In this document: positions 38,805 through 48,403 of the stretch, piece after piece | Position numbering within the stretch: the stretch's first letter is position 1 | How the letters are laid out: every line of letters starts with the position of its first letter | IMG/VR virus record: IMGVR_UViG_3300025141_000124 | Location: 1-54,454 of that record | Origin: a virus | Reading direction: 5' to 3' (one strand) | DNA length: 54,454 bases | The notes under the pieces: generated by a model | What the model was told of the DNA's origin: nothing | The model's input: only the letters and a program-made list of their open reading frames with translations | The model's database searches: none | Program-made: the position numbers and the translations under genes

Positions 38805-39146
38805 TTACCTATAATTAATAGGTAGATATTTTAGTTCTTCTATATCAGCGGATTGTTCGTAAAAATGAACTATTTCTTTAACTAACTTATCTAACTTCTG
38901 CTTATCGGCTAAGTCTTCTTCTTTTAAAAGAATTGATTTTTTTATAGTTAGCTCAACTACAATATCATTATTGTCACTAGTATTACTAGATAAATTACCA
39001 GAAACAATCTCAACAGATCCGCTATCACGAATTAGTGACAGCTCTAATGTTTCATCTTTTTTCAATAGATCCGCTAACTTCGTGATTGTCTTCGCTAATA
39101 TTGTATTCTCTTTAATTCTTTTGTTAATAAATTTAATAACAAGCAT
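38805..39146 (-). CDS. Unrecognised 113-residue protein
   Basis: No family is recognised. The protein is short, charged and helix-rich (KRIKENTILAKTITKLADLL near the N-terminus; EDLADKQKLDKLVKEIVHFY near the C-terminus), with a beta-hairpin-like middle. The ATG directly follows the TAA of the gene before it, with GAGGT upstream, so it is translated in the same run. It is next to the tail terminator candidate; it may be a small tail or assembly protein, but nothing in the sequence proves this. Confidence 0.55.
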   Translation of the reverse strand: MLVIKFINKRIKENTILAKTITKLADLLKKDETLELSLIRDSGSVEIVSGNLSSNTSDNNDIVVELTIKKSILLKEEDLADKQKLDKLVKEIVHFYEQSADIEELKYLPINYR

Positions 39147-39638
39147 TTATCTAACCTCATATTCACTATCTGAATTGGTAAGCACAATAGTTCTATTTAT
39201 TGGCTTAAAGTTTTTGTGAATATATTCTACACCGTATCTGCCTGGAGGCAACCTAACATCCCAGTAGCCATCAGAATTTGTCTTATTATCTTTTACCATC
39301 TCATTTTTTTCATCAAAAATCTTTACAGCAACGTCGGTGAGTGGCTTTTTCCCTTTGTTTACAATGTATCCGAATACTTTTACTTTTCCAAGGAGAAGTT
39401 TTTCAACTTTCTGTTGACTAGAAGAATTTTGTGGGCTATTAATCTTAACAGGAGCTACTGCAACGGCGGATCCTACTTCCACTGCAGTAGGCGAAGGAGC
39501 CCGAGCGAACTTCGAAACCTTATTACTCAAGATCTTAACGTTATCATCAATTACGTGAAGTCGCTTCTCCATAATATCAAGTCTATCTAGGATTTGATAT
39601 ATGGCATCAATTGCCGATATTTCCTTTTCACTTGACAT
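39147..39638 (-). CDS. Coiled-coil protein with carboxypeptidase-regulatory-like (transthyretin-type) domain
   Basis: I choose the ATG at 39638 (MSSEKEI, 163 aa); a TTG five codons earlier overlaps the fibre gene's stop. Residues about 5-45 form a coiled coil (IYQILDRLDIMEKRLHVIDD). A Pro/Ala/Val/Ser-rich linker follows. Residues about 82-163 are a beta-sandwich of the carboxypeptidase D regulatory type (KVKVFGYIVNKGKKPLTDVA, TNSDGYWDVRLPPGRYGVEY). Such domains occur on phage virion surface proteins and often mediate attachment or oligomer contacts. It comes straight after the two fibre genes, so a role as fibre connector or adhesin is plausible but inferred. Confidence 0.7.
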   Translation of the reverse strand: MSSEKEISAIDAIYQILDRLDIMEKRLHVIDDNVKILSNKVSKFARAPSPTAVEVGSAVAVAPVKINSPQNSSSQQKVEKLLLGKVKVFGYIVNKGKKPLTDVAVKIFDEKNEMVKDNKTNSDGYWDVRLPPGRYGVEYIHKNFKPINRTIVLTNSDSEYEVR

Positions 39639-39639
39639 A

Positions 39640-42600
39640 TTATATTGTTTCAATAATGTTACTGACTTCTAAGATTCCAGACAAGGTATTCCATGCGCTA
39701 TTCTCTTGCATCAAGGAAAATCCTCCAGGCACATCGATAGACCTCTGACTGATGTTGTTGGTAATTAAAATATTTTTATAGGTGTTACCCTTGTTGAAGT
39801 AGATGACAGCCTGCTGATACCCTACCCCGTCAAAATAGCAATCACGAATCGTGACATTTTGATACGTCCCACCCGAACTGTTCCCGATATGAAATGGCAT
39901 CTCATTAATTGAGCCGGATTTTGTTGCCCCAGAAACATAGTCTGTAGCGGCTATAAAGCGTATACCGCTAAACTTAAAGTGCGCCTTTGTAGCGCCGGTG
40001 TTAGTGATGTTGTTGGTGACCCGGAAAACGGTGCCGGACTTTCCGGCTGCCTGATCAGCTATCCCCTCAAAAGTTAAGTTGCTTACATCTACTCCATATA
40101 GAATGGTGCTAGACCCTGTATCAGCGCCAAGTAATACCATTTCGTGCCTCTCGGCAGTTATCGGGGAATTGTCAAGAGGGAAGGAAGTGGCTCTTTTTAT
40201 TATCGAGGTTGGTCCAGTTCCATGGATCTTTACGTCAAAATTCAAGAACAATTTTTCTGTTAGTTCGTAAGTTCCTTCTTTTATAAAGACGCTCGGAATT
40301 CCAACATCGGGGAACATTTTTGAGAATATTTTCGCATATTGCACCGCCTTTTGCACGCTTGTAAAGTGACCAAACCTTTGATCATTAGACACAGTTATAT
40401 CAGCTATGAACTTGTAATCAAGATTGTCAACAAATAGTCTCAGGTCCGTAACTACAGAGGTTGATGTCGTGACGTATGCCAAGTGAGCAACATTCTGTGT
40501 ATAGAATGGAGATAGATAATCTATTCCAGCATCTGGATCAACTTCATTTCCAATTATAATGCATCCCTCGGCATTAAGTGCTACATAGAAGTTGGTAGTT
40601 GCGCCATTTGTATGATCATATACTAAGTTAGTATCTCCTAGATATTCTATTCTAATTCCGTTAACAACTCCAACTCCAGGGCTGATATTGATTAGAGAAG
40701 TTCCATCTCCATTATCAGTTACAGAGCTAACATCAATTCCTCTTATAATTCCGCTTCCTCTTAATTCATTTCTTGGACCCTGAATATATCTTTCTATAAA
40801 TGAACCAGATATAATTGTGTCATCTATTGTTCCGGTAGTTCGCTTATCAGTTGTATTTAGAACTCCAACTCCACCTGATCCAACGCTAGGCTCTTCAATT
40901 ACAACTCCAAACTCAGGAGAGAATATTGTTCTACAAAGATGAAGGGTAGATGACGGAAGCTCATCATATCCGTATATCGTAGAGGTTAAGTTTCCGGCGG
41001 TAATTGGGGTGGCTGCCTCGTTTGGAATAAAAACGTCTAGAACTATATAGTTCATCCCATCGCTAGAAAGAATCTTATATTCTCCGGTACTTCCGACAAA
41101 TGTTTCTTCACCATAGACGCCTAATGGCTCAAGCTTGATACTTGCCATACTACTAGTATCAATCTTTAGAGTAAATTCTTGGCTATCACCAATAAAATCT
41201 TGGGATACATCTTTTACTATGGCATAAAAATTCGCCACAGACATATGTCCGACAATATCCATCCTCTTCTTGAAAAATATATTTGCATTATCATCCGCAA
41301 ATATATCTAACATCATCATTCCATCTGTTTCAATAAAGTTTAACTCAGAAATTGGAGCCGTAGACCTTAAGATAAATACGGAGGATGTACTTGATAAAGT
41401 TCCTGAAAGTGGAGTAGTAAAATCTAGGATTAATTTAGCCGACTCGACTGTCTTAATAGAATATGTCCCGTCATCGGCCGGAACTGATGATCCATCAATT
41501 AAGACTAAATCTCCAGCTCTTACTCCGCTTGTTATAAAGTTTGTTGTGCCTACAGCGTTTAAGCCAGAAGTTCCAGATCCAATTGAAATAGAGGCAAGAG
41601 TATGACTTATTATTCTTCCGAAATTATCAATAATCTTTCCATTGATATGTGCTGAGTTTCCCGAAGAGCCGAGCACTACTCGATCTCGGATATATACAAG
41701 TCCCATAACCGTCGCCGCATCATTGGCTGACGCTGTAACAATCCTTAAGCTTCTAGCTTTGGAGTCGCCAGAATAGTTTGGCATGTTGTGAGACAGAGCT
41801 AGCTCATAGCAGTTTAAGGCCTTGAGCTTGTAGGCGAAGAAGTTTAACTTATTATCTGTGCAGAATCTATTTATTGTGGCGATGACTATATCAAGGGTTT
41901 GCGTTGAGTAATCTGAGTTAAAAATATCTATTTCGTAAGTAGTACTCTCATCAACTCTGACGGCCAGAGTGTCGATACTTCCATTTGCTAAATTTTCCGG
42001 CCTAGCTCTGGATGAAATAATTGTAGCAGAGTTTGGAAGACAAACCTGAACTAAGGGTGAATTACTAAATCCAAGCCTAGGCCTGACAGTACAATTTAGA
42101 GCGTTCTCATTATAAACAGTATAAGTGCTTTTGCTAATTCTGGCAGTAGTTCCTACTACTAGATTATTCTTTGGGCCATCATAAATCTCAACCGAACTTA
42201 GGCTTCCATCTAAGTTTAGATTTATAGATGAAATAAGATATTTAATATTATCTTCTTCATTTGGAGAATTTAAAATTTCTAATATATCAAATTCATTTAT
42301 GGTCGAAATAACAGTGGGACTACTCCCAAATGTTATAAGAGTTCTTGAGGCTCCACTAATGGCCGAATATGAAATCGAAGATGATGCCACCAGAATAGAT
42401 CCAGAGTCTAGGCCTTCGAAGGCATCAAGCGTCTCTCCAGTTCGAATTATTCCATTTGAATTTAAATTTAGAATAGAATTCCTTAAGCCAACTCCTTCTA
42501 GGTTTGCCAGATCATCTATAGCGCCCTGAACATCATCAGAATCAATAATATTTGAATTTAAAGTTTTATCATAATAAAGCTGATCGGCTTTATGCGAATT

Positions 42601-43194
42601 ATTAGCTGCACTTACGTTCTCTCCGGAAAATCCTATATGAGCATTATATAAGGCTTCAAATGCAGCCTGCACAGTGCCTGATGCCAAAGATAACGTGGCA
42701 ATAGACGACGCGACTACTGTTGCCGCCTCTGTATTAATTGCTTTTGCTTTATGTCTATTTACTGCATCGGGATGTATGTGTGTAGAGAGTATTGCGTTCA
42801 ACTCATTTAGGGCATCTAGAAGCAATTCTATCTTATTGTCCAGAATAGAAATTTCGTCCTGCAATAACTGAGTTGGAAAATTAAGCCTAAGCTTACCCTC
42901 TGCAATGGCAGCGGCTTTAGAAACATCCTCGTTTGTAATCGGCCCGGATAATATTCCTGCCTTATCAAGAGCTGTTTCTATTATGTTTCCATTTTCATCT
43001 AGAAGATTTCCAAGTCTTGATGCAACAGTATTTCCTGCGGCTCCCTGTGGGTTTATTCCAAGAGTCTTTTCTATATTGAATATTGCAGACCTAAGACTAT
43101 TAAGAACGTCAGATCCAATTTCTGTAATGTTATCTCTTACAGATGGAATCTCTACGGAAGTATCAAGTTTGCCTGGATAATTTGATTTAGCCAT
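39640..43194 (-). CDS. Tail fibre-like protein B (1184 aa), paralogue of the preceding fibre
   Basis: The first about 120 residues are near-identical in pattern to the upstream 1709-residue protein: MAKSNYPGKLDTSVEIPSVR, the TLGINPQGAAGN segment common in phage fibre N-termini, and PITNEDVSKAAAIAEGKLRL. The two remain alignable to about residue 950 (GIIRGIDVSSVTDNGDG; GHFTSVQKAVQYAKIFSKMF). From there to the end it is a right-handed beta-helix-like region (IKEGTYELTEK, repeated short strands). It stops there and has no C-terminal chaperone-type domain. AGGAA precedes the ATG. Likely a trimeric fibre or tailspike using the same attachment site as its paralogue. No catalytic residues were identified. 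Confidence 0.8.
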   Translation of the reverse strand: MAKSNYPGKLDTSVEIPSVRDNITEIGSDVLNSLRSAIFNIEKTLGINPQGAAGNTVASRLGNLLDENGNIIETALDKAGILSGPITNEDVSKAAAIAEGKLRLNFPTQLLQDEISILDNKIELLLDALNELNAILSTHIHPDAVNRHKAKAINTEAATVVASSIATLSLASGTVQAAFEALYNAHIGFSGENVSAANNSHKADQLYYDKTLNSNIIDSDDVQGAIDDLANLEGVGLRNSILNLNSNGIIRTGETLDAFEGLDSGSILVASSSISYSAISGASRTLITFGSSPTVISTINEFDILEILNSPNEEDNIKYLISSINLNLDGSLSSVEIYDGPKNNLVVGTTARISKSTYTVYNENALNCTVRPRLGFSNSPLVQVCLPNSATIISSRARPENLANGSIDTLAVRVDESTTYEIDIFNSDYSTQTLDIVIATINRFCTDNKLNFFAYKLKALNCYELALSHNMPNYSGDSKARSLRIVTASANDAATVMGLVYIRDRVVLGSSGNSAHINGKIIDNFGRIISHTLASISIGSGTSGLNAVGTTNFITSGVRAGDLVLIDGSSVPADDGTYSIKTVESAKLILDFTTPLSGTLSSTSSVFILRSTAPISELNFIETDGMMMLDIFADDNANIFFKKRMDIVGHMSVANFYAIVKDVSQDFIGDSQEFTLKIDTSSMASIKLEPLGVYGEETFVGSTGEYKILSSDGMNYIVLDVFIPNEAATPITAGNLTSTIYGYDELPSSTLHLCRTIFSPEFGVVIEEPSVGSGGVGVLNTTDKRTTGTIDDTIISGSFIERYIQGPRNELRGSGIIRGIDVSSVTDNGDGTSLINISPGVGVVNGIRIEYLGDTNLVYDHTNGATTNFYVALNAEGCIIIGNEVDPDAGIDYLSPFYTQNVAHLAYVTTSTSVVTDLRLFVDNLDYKFIADITVSNDQRFGHFTSVQKAVQYAKIFSKMFPDVGIPSVFIKEGTYELTEKLFLNFDVKIHGTGPTSIIKRATSFPLDNSPITAERHEMVLLGADTGSSTILYGVDVSNLTFEGIADQAAGKSGTVFRVTNNITNTGATKAHFKFSGIRFIAATDYVSGATKSGSINEMPFHIGNSSGGTYQNVTIRDCYFDGVGYQQAVIYFNKGNTYKNILITNNISQRSIDVPGGFSLMQENSAWNTLSGILEVSNIIETI

Positions 43195-43203
43195 TATTTA
43201 TTC

Positions 43204-46200
43204 CTATCCACAGTGATATGTACATCCAACAAATGCCTTTCTATAAGTCTGGCCATTATGCTCAAACTCAAAACAATTATACGATTTATTATCTAATTCA
43301 AAATTACAATCACAAGTTATTTTTGCAACAGTATAATTATGCAGTAAATCATCATCTTGTCTCATTCCGTATCCTGGAATTTCACATGTTGTAATGTAAT
43401 CTCCATTTTCAAGATCACCGTTAATATTACAAATCCAAATACCACCTTCTCCAAGAGAGTTTATGATTAATCTGTTATCATTCTTTTCGAAAGTTGAAAC
43501 AAATGCTCCAACAGCATAAACCCTGGAATCACTATTCTCATCTTCAGAGTCAGATATAACTCCAAATACCCGTTTGTCCATACGAGTAGTTGATAGACCT
43601 GTGATGGGCAGGGCTTCGTTAATTTTTGCGTGAATAGAAGAATCCAAATTCTCATATCTGCCTAATGAAGCTACGATTAGCCCCACATGTGCAGCACTAT
43701 AGATGTCCTCATCTGACGCAGACCTATGCTGCCCAGTGAAGTCAAGGCCATCTGTGTCTACTGAGTTATTTCGGATAAAGGCCTTGACTTCACTGGTTCC
43801 ATATGTAGATGAAAAATGATGAAAAGCAAGAGCATCCTGGGCTAGGGCCGGACCAGATAATGGATACTGCGCCAGATTCCGAATGTTCCAGAAGTTAGTA
43901 TCAGTAGCGTTCTCCCCGTTGTGTGTGCCATTCTTGTGAATATTTAGCCCTGTATAGGCTGAGTCAGCAGTCTGTTGAAAGATGTCAAGCCTACCAAAGT
44001 TTGTATCCATCCTAAAGCTTTCATAAAAATCTGTACCATATGGAGATCCAGAGGCAAGGCCTGGGTCATATTCACCAAAACTTATAGTGCTAGACAACGA
44101 CACAGGATCAACGACATCCCTATTTATGGCTATATCTCCAACGCCGCCGCCTGCGCTGCCACGTATATATAAGCTCTGCTTGGCGCTCGTACAGATATTT
44201 ATAATAGCAGGAGTTTCCGCCGAGACTGTAGAGTCATAAAAGTTCACAAGGCCCTTAGCCCTGATTGTCTCAGTATTACCAGCATTGAGAGCCGAAGCCC
44301 CGATTAAAACAGGGCTGTCTCCTTCATGATTCAGGTGCAGCTCGTCCATGGCATCGCCATTTCTGGCCATAATTTCATTGCGGTCTACGGCAATATGCTG
44401 CCCCGCCTTACTTCCAACAATAAGGGCTCCAGACTCCCTATCTGTCGGAACAACATCACTAGCGGTTGACTCTATATAAACTTGTCCGCTTATATGTGCT
44501 GTATTTTCCGGAGAAGCTGTTCCAACTCCGAGCCTCCCGCCCATAACTAAGCCTCTGCTGATTCTATCTCCCCAAAGATAGGAGCTGGAGGCATCTGGGC
44601 TGGGATCAGATGTGCCATCTGTACTGTCGGACATAGTGTTGGCTCTGAACTCAATATTATTGAACGAAGCAGATCCTACAAAATCAAATATATGGCCGAC
44701 TCCAGATACATAAACTGCGTAATGAGACTCTCCATCAATAGCTCCGTCTCCTGTTCCTCGAAAATTATTATTTGATATATTTATATTAAAATGGTCAGAT
44801 GCATTATATACATTACTCTTAATGTGAGAGTTTAAAAACTCACAATTAGTCACACTTAAATTTCCTATTTTAGTCCCTGCGGCGGCGTCTAGTCCTTGGA
44901 CTAGAACTCCATAGTTATATTGGTCAAATACAGTTCTTCCAGACTGATCGAAGACAACATTATCAATATTGATTGAGTAGTTTTGCTTAGACACTCCACT
45001 TTCTAGCACCGGATCAAAGATCAAAACCCCAGATAAATTGAGCTTTAAATCTTTAATATTAATAACTCCAGACGTTAAGACATCTGCATCTCCGTCTGGA
45101 GCAGATGCTGCTAACCCAGAGCCGGCAATATACAACCAGTTACTCATCTTTGATTCACCAGCATTGCCTCTGGTGTCAGCGCCAGCAACCGTATTAGTAA
45201 ACGTTCTAATTAAGTCAAGAACTGTTGACTCACCCTCTCCCACCAAGTTTACTGGGAAGTTTATCCAGATTCCTCCATCATAAGCTGGCTGAACATCCGT
45301 GACACTCCGAGGGGTGTAGAGGGCATCCGTTGTGCTCATCTCTGTGACGATCTGGTGGGTTCCAGACTTCAAATGGACAGTGGGGATGCCGGCCTTTGGG
45401 AACGCCTGAGAGAATCGCTTAGCGTACTTCAGGGCCTTATTTATATCAGAGAAGTGTCCCATTCCAGGCTGGGGGCTTACTGTTATCGAATTTAGAATTC
45501 TTAAATCTAAATTATCAATAAATAGGCGAAGATCAATTATTGCAATACTTGTTCCATTATTTTCGACAGCACCTAAGATGCAATAATCATATGGACTAAA
45601 TGGGCAATCACATGCGGCAGGGTCTGGAGCTTTAAACGATAACTCTCCCCATGAGTTTATTGCTGCATAAAACTTGTCTACAATTGGTACACCCGGTCCA
45701 GTCTCGATATCCGTTACATATTCAGAAACCTCTTGAAGCTCAAATCTTTTGCCGCGAACATAGCAAACACCAGCAGACACGGAAACCGTGTACGTTGTTC
45801 CGTTGTCTGTGACTTCGGTTACTTCTAGTCCGCGAATAACTCCATTTGATCTTGTTTCAAGAAGCGGAGATTGGTATAAGGAGAATAAAACATCAGTTCC
45901 TATATCTTTTATTCCAACCGATCCCTTCCTTAGCTTGCCAAATGTTCTGGGGTAATCTCTTCCGGCTCCAGCAATTCTCGATACCGATGCGTCGTAATGA
46001 ACTCTTCCTAATAGAAGATTCTCTTCTTCATTTATTCCTGAGTATCCATATAAAGCTATAGAGAAGCCTACGGCGTCGGCTACAATTTTGGCAGCAATTC
46101 TATCTGAATCCTTAACAAATACGGTTATAGACGTATTATATTTGCCAGAATAAAGAGTTATGTATTCTGATTTAATATTTTCAAATTTAAAAACTTCTCC

Positions 46201-48333
46201 AGAATCAAGGCTCATCTCAATCTCTTGATCTGTCACGTCTGTAGAAGATTTGTTTATTAGAAGAGTTCCGGTATTGGTGCTGCTATATACAGATATATCT
46301 CCATCAAAATCAACTACCGCTGCTAAGCTTTCGGACCCAGCGAAAACCTCTGTGCCATATGTTAGCCTTTCTTTGTATAGAATTTCTCGATTTGTTCTAT
46401 CCATGAATACATCTATAACAGATGCAGACGAAGCTCCTCCGGGCATAACTTTAAATGCCATTTCATTTAACGAAACAGAATTTTTATATATTGTAAATTG
46501 AGTATCAGAATCAGATATGCTGGTCCACTTATTACTAACTAGCTGTGTTACATCAACAGAGAAGGTATTTGAACTTACATCTAAAATTACGTAGGTTCCA
46601 TCGTCACCAGGCGAATCCGATATAACAAGTATATCGCCATTTCTTATTCCAGACTCAACGAAGTCTATTGAGCTTGATGTAACTGATGATGTTCCGGATA
46701 GCATAGTTAGCCCGGTAATAGAAATCTTTGTGTCTAGACCAGTAAATGCTCTTCCCTGAATGAGATATTGGGTTCCAGGCTCTGATGTTACGGTGATATC
46801 CTCAAGCTCGCCAAGGCCAATGGAATCTATGGCTCCATCAGCTCCTCGTGAAAATTTAATCGTATACTCTTTTGTTGTTGTGCTTGGAATCGAGTGTACG
46901 AAGACAATTTCCGAATGATCTTTTTGATCATAGTCTAGCCTATAAGCTGAGACGCTTAATCTGTTTTCTGCAAATTGAGCATTAAGAGCTTTAAGGATTG
47001 AGTTAAGTGATTGGCTTTCTCCAGTTAAGCTCAGATCTCCATCATAAAGGTCTAATATAATGCTAGCCGCTCCGTCTATAGATATTTTCAAATATCTATT
47101 AGTCAAGCTTATTTCTCTCGGACGAATATTTCGAGTAGATATATTTGCCGAATTTGGATTAGAAACCTGAATAACATCTGCGTTGTTGAACGAGATAGCT
47201 CCACCAGATTGATATTCTCTTGCAGTTAGCAGTAGGCCTACCGGCTCAGAAACTCTATTTTTATTTCTATAAATTTTTGCCGTTGTATCATCTTCTGATT
47301 CGGCTAAAAATTGGCCGTAAATATCAACACTTTCAATACTTAATCCGTCTATCGAGTAGTTGACTTGATAAATCTGGAAAGAAAGAGTTTCAGTTGGAGT
47401 TGTTATCTCTAAAATATCAGATGATGATATAGAGAGGTCTGGAACATCTGGGCTATCCGAGAATAGAACATTAGAGATAATGCTATTGGCGCTAGTACTT
47501 GATGTAGTATAGTAGACATCTTCCTCTGATAATAGCAGCGCGCCCTTTGTTGGTTCCGCTGTAGATGTTAGAAGATTAGATCTCAATATAGAGTTGGCAT
47601 GATGTAGATTCTGGTGTCCATCAACTTGCCCAACTGTGATATCTAGGGTTGCTTCAATCGCGTCCTGTACGTTATCTGCATTAATAAGCGCAGAAACATT
47701 TTCATCATCAAAGAAAACCTGCTCACTAGTATGGGACCTATTTGACCCCGATATATCTGCTCCGCTATAATTGATATGCGAATCAAATATTTGTTGGAAA
47801 GCCGCCTGTGCTGTCATTGCAGCAGAAGACGTAACTCCCAAGGCTGATGGGGTATTTAAAATAGCATCTATAGCTATAGCAAGACCCTTATGGCGATTGG
47901 TTGCGGCAGGATGTATATGGGCGGACAGCGTTGTATTTAGATCGGCTATAGAAGCCTCTAACAAATCTACCTGTAAAATTATTTGAGAAATTTCATCCTG
48001 TAGTAGCTGTGTTGGGAAATTGAGTCGAAGCTTTCCTTCCGCAATTGCGGCCGCCTTTGAAACATCTTCATTTGTAATTGGGCCAGATAACAGACCGGCC
48101 CGATTTAGGGCGTCAGATTTAATATTTCCATTGCTATCAAGAGCTTTGCCGATTCTTACAGCTACAGAGTTTCCTACGGCACCCTGTGGGTTCACTCCGA
48201 GCGTGCGTTCAATCTGAAATATAGCGGACCTAAGGCTGTTAATAACATCTGATCCAATTTCTACAATATTATCTCTTACGGCAGGTATTTCTACCGACGT
48301 ATCTAGTTTATTTGGATAATTTGATTTTGCCAT
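43204..48333 (-). CDS. Tail fibre-like protein A (1709 aa) with peptidase G2-like C-terminus
   Basis: Residues 1 to about 120 form the shared N-terminus (TLGVNPQGAVGN; PITNEDVSKAAAIAEGKLRL). The middle is beta-rich, and a right-handed beta-helix region starts near 950 (GMGHFSDINKALKYAKRFSQ, TVHLKSGTHQI). After a GRLGVGTASPENTAHISGQV junction (about 1270), typical of fibre tips, come beta repeats. The last about 120 residues (1589-1709: VFGVIS, NSLGEGGIWICN, NGDYITTCEIPGYGMRQDDD, HNYTVAKITCDC, GCTYHCG) resemble the peptidase G2 self-cleaving fibre-maturation domain known from phi29 gp12, with seven cysteines. The ribosome site CGGAATAAATT is nearly the same as in the paralogue. A receptor-binding role is inferred. 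Confidence 0.82.
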   Translation of the reverse strand: MAKSNYPNKLDTSVEIPAVRDNIVEIGSDVINSLRSAIFQIERTLGVNPQGAVGNSVAVRIGKALDSNGNIKSDALNRAGLLSGPITNEDVSKAAAIAEGKLRLNFPTQLLQDEISQIILQVDLLEASIADLNTTLSAHIHPAATNRHKGLAIAIDAILNTPSALGVTSSAAMTAQAAFQQIFDSHINYSGADISGSNRSHTSEQVFFDDENVSALINADNVQDAIEATLDITVGQVDGHQNLHHANSILRSNLLTSTAEPTKGALLLSEEDVYYTTSSTSANSIISNVLFSDSPDVPDLSISSSDILEITTPTETLSFQIYQVNYSIDGLSIESVDIYGQFLAESEDDTTAKIYRNKNRVSEPVGLLLTAREYQSGGAISFNNADVIQVSNPNSANISTRNIRPREISLTNRYLKISIDGAASIILDLYDGDLSLTGESQSLNSILKALNAQFAENRLSVSAYRLDYDQKDHSEIVFVHSIPSTTTKEYTIKFSRGADGAIDSIGLGELEDITVTSEPGTQYLIQGRAFTGLDTKISITGLTMLSGTSSVTSSSIDFVESGIRNGDILVISDSPGDDGTYVILDVSSNTFSVDVTQLVSNKWTSISDSDTQFTIYKNSVSLNEMAFKVMPGGASSASVIDVFMDRTNREILYKERLTYGTEVFAGSESLAAVVDFDGDISVYSSTNTGTLLINKSSTDVTDQEIEMSLDSGEVFKFENIKSEYITLYSGKYNTSITVFVKDSDRIAAKIVADAVGFSIALYGYSGINEEENLLLGRVHYDASVSRIAGAGRDYPRTFGKLRKGSVGIKDIGTDVLFSLYQSPLLETRSNGVIRGLEVTEVTDNGTTYTVSVSAGVCYVRGKRFELQEVSEYVTDIETGPGVPIVDKFYAAINSWGELSFKAPDPAACDCPFSPYDYCILGAVENNGTSIAIIDLRLFIDNLDLRILNSITVSPQPGMGHFSDINKALKYAKRFSQAFPKAGIPTVHLKSGTHQIVTEMSTTDALYTPRSVTDVQPAYDGGIWINFPVNLVGEGESTVLDLIRTFTNTVAGADTRGNAGESKMSNWLYIAGSGLAASAPDGDADVLTSGVINIKDLKLNLSGVLIFDPVLESGVSKQNYSINIDNVVFDQSGRTVFDQYNYGVLVQGLDAAAGTKIGNLSVTNCEFLNSHIKSNVYNASDHFNINISNNNFRGTGDGAIDGESHYAVYVSGVGHIFDFVGSASFNNIEFRANTMSDSTDGTSDPSPDASSSYLWGDRISRGLVMGGRLGVGTASPENTAHISGQVYIESTASDVVPTDRESGALIVGSKAGQHIAVDRNEIMARNGDAMDELHLNHEGDSPVLIGASALNAGNTETIRAKGLVNFYDSTVSAETPAIINICTSAKQSLYIRGSAGGGVGDIAINRDVVDPVSLSSTISFGEYDPGLASGSPYGTDFYESFRMDTNFGRLDIFQQTADSAYTGLNIHKNGTHNGENATDTNFWNIRNLAQYPLSGPALAQDALAFHHFSSTYGTSEVKAFIRNNSVDTDGLDFTGQHRSASDEDIYSAAHVGLIVASLGRYENLDSSIHAKINEALPITGLSTTRMDKRVFGVISDSEDENSDSRVYAVGAFVSTFEKNDNRLIINSLGEGGIWICNINGDLENGDYITTCEIPGYGMRQDDDLLHNYTVAKITCDCNFELDNKSYNCFEFEHNGQTYRKAFVGCTYHCG

Positions 48334-48361
48334 TAATTTATTCCGCTTATATCATTAAATT

Positions 48362-48377
48362 ATGTTATATTATATCA
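48362..48377 (-). promoter_or_regulatory. Candidate extended -10 promoter for the fibre genes
   Basis: The 70-base gap between the small membrane-protein gene and fibre A holds TGATATAAT on the minus strand (48377-48369), a perfect TGnTATAAT extended -10, about 36 bases upstream of the ATG. No good -35 is seen. The whole gap is AT-rich, so a chance match is possible, and the phage may encode its own sigma factor or polymerase. Confidence 0.3.
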
Positions 48378-48403
48378 TGCTTAATTAGTATTAAACTACT
48401 TGA

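Noticed and set aside
39639-39653. TTG start for the transthyretin-type domain protein
   Set aside because: The ATG at 39638 directly after the fibre stop is simpler and loses only five residues; neither start has a strong ribosome site.
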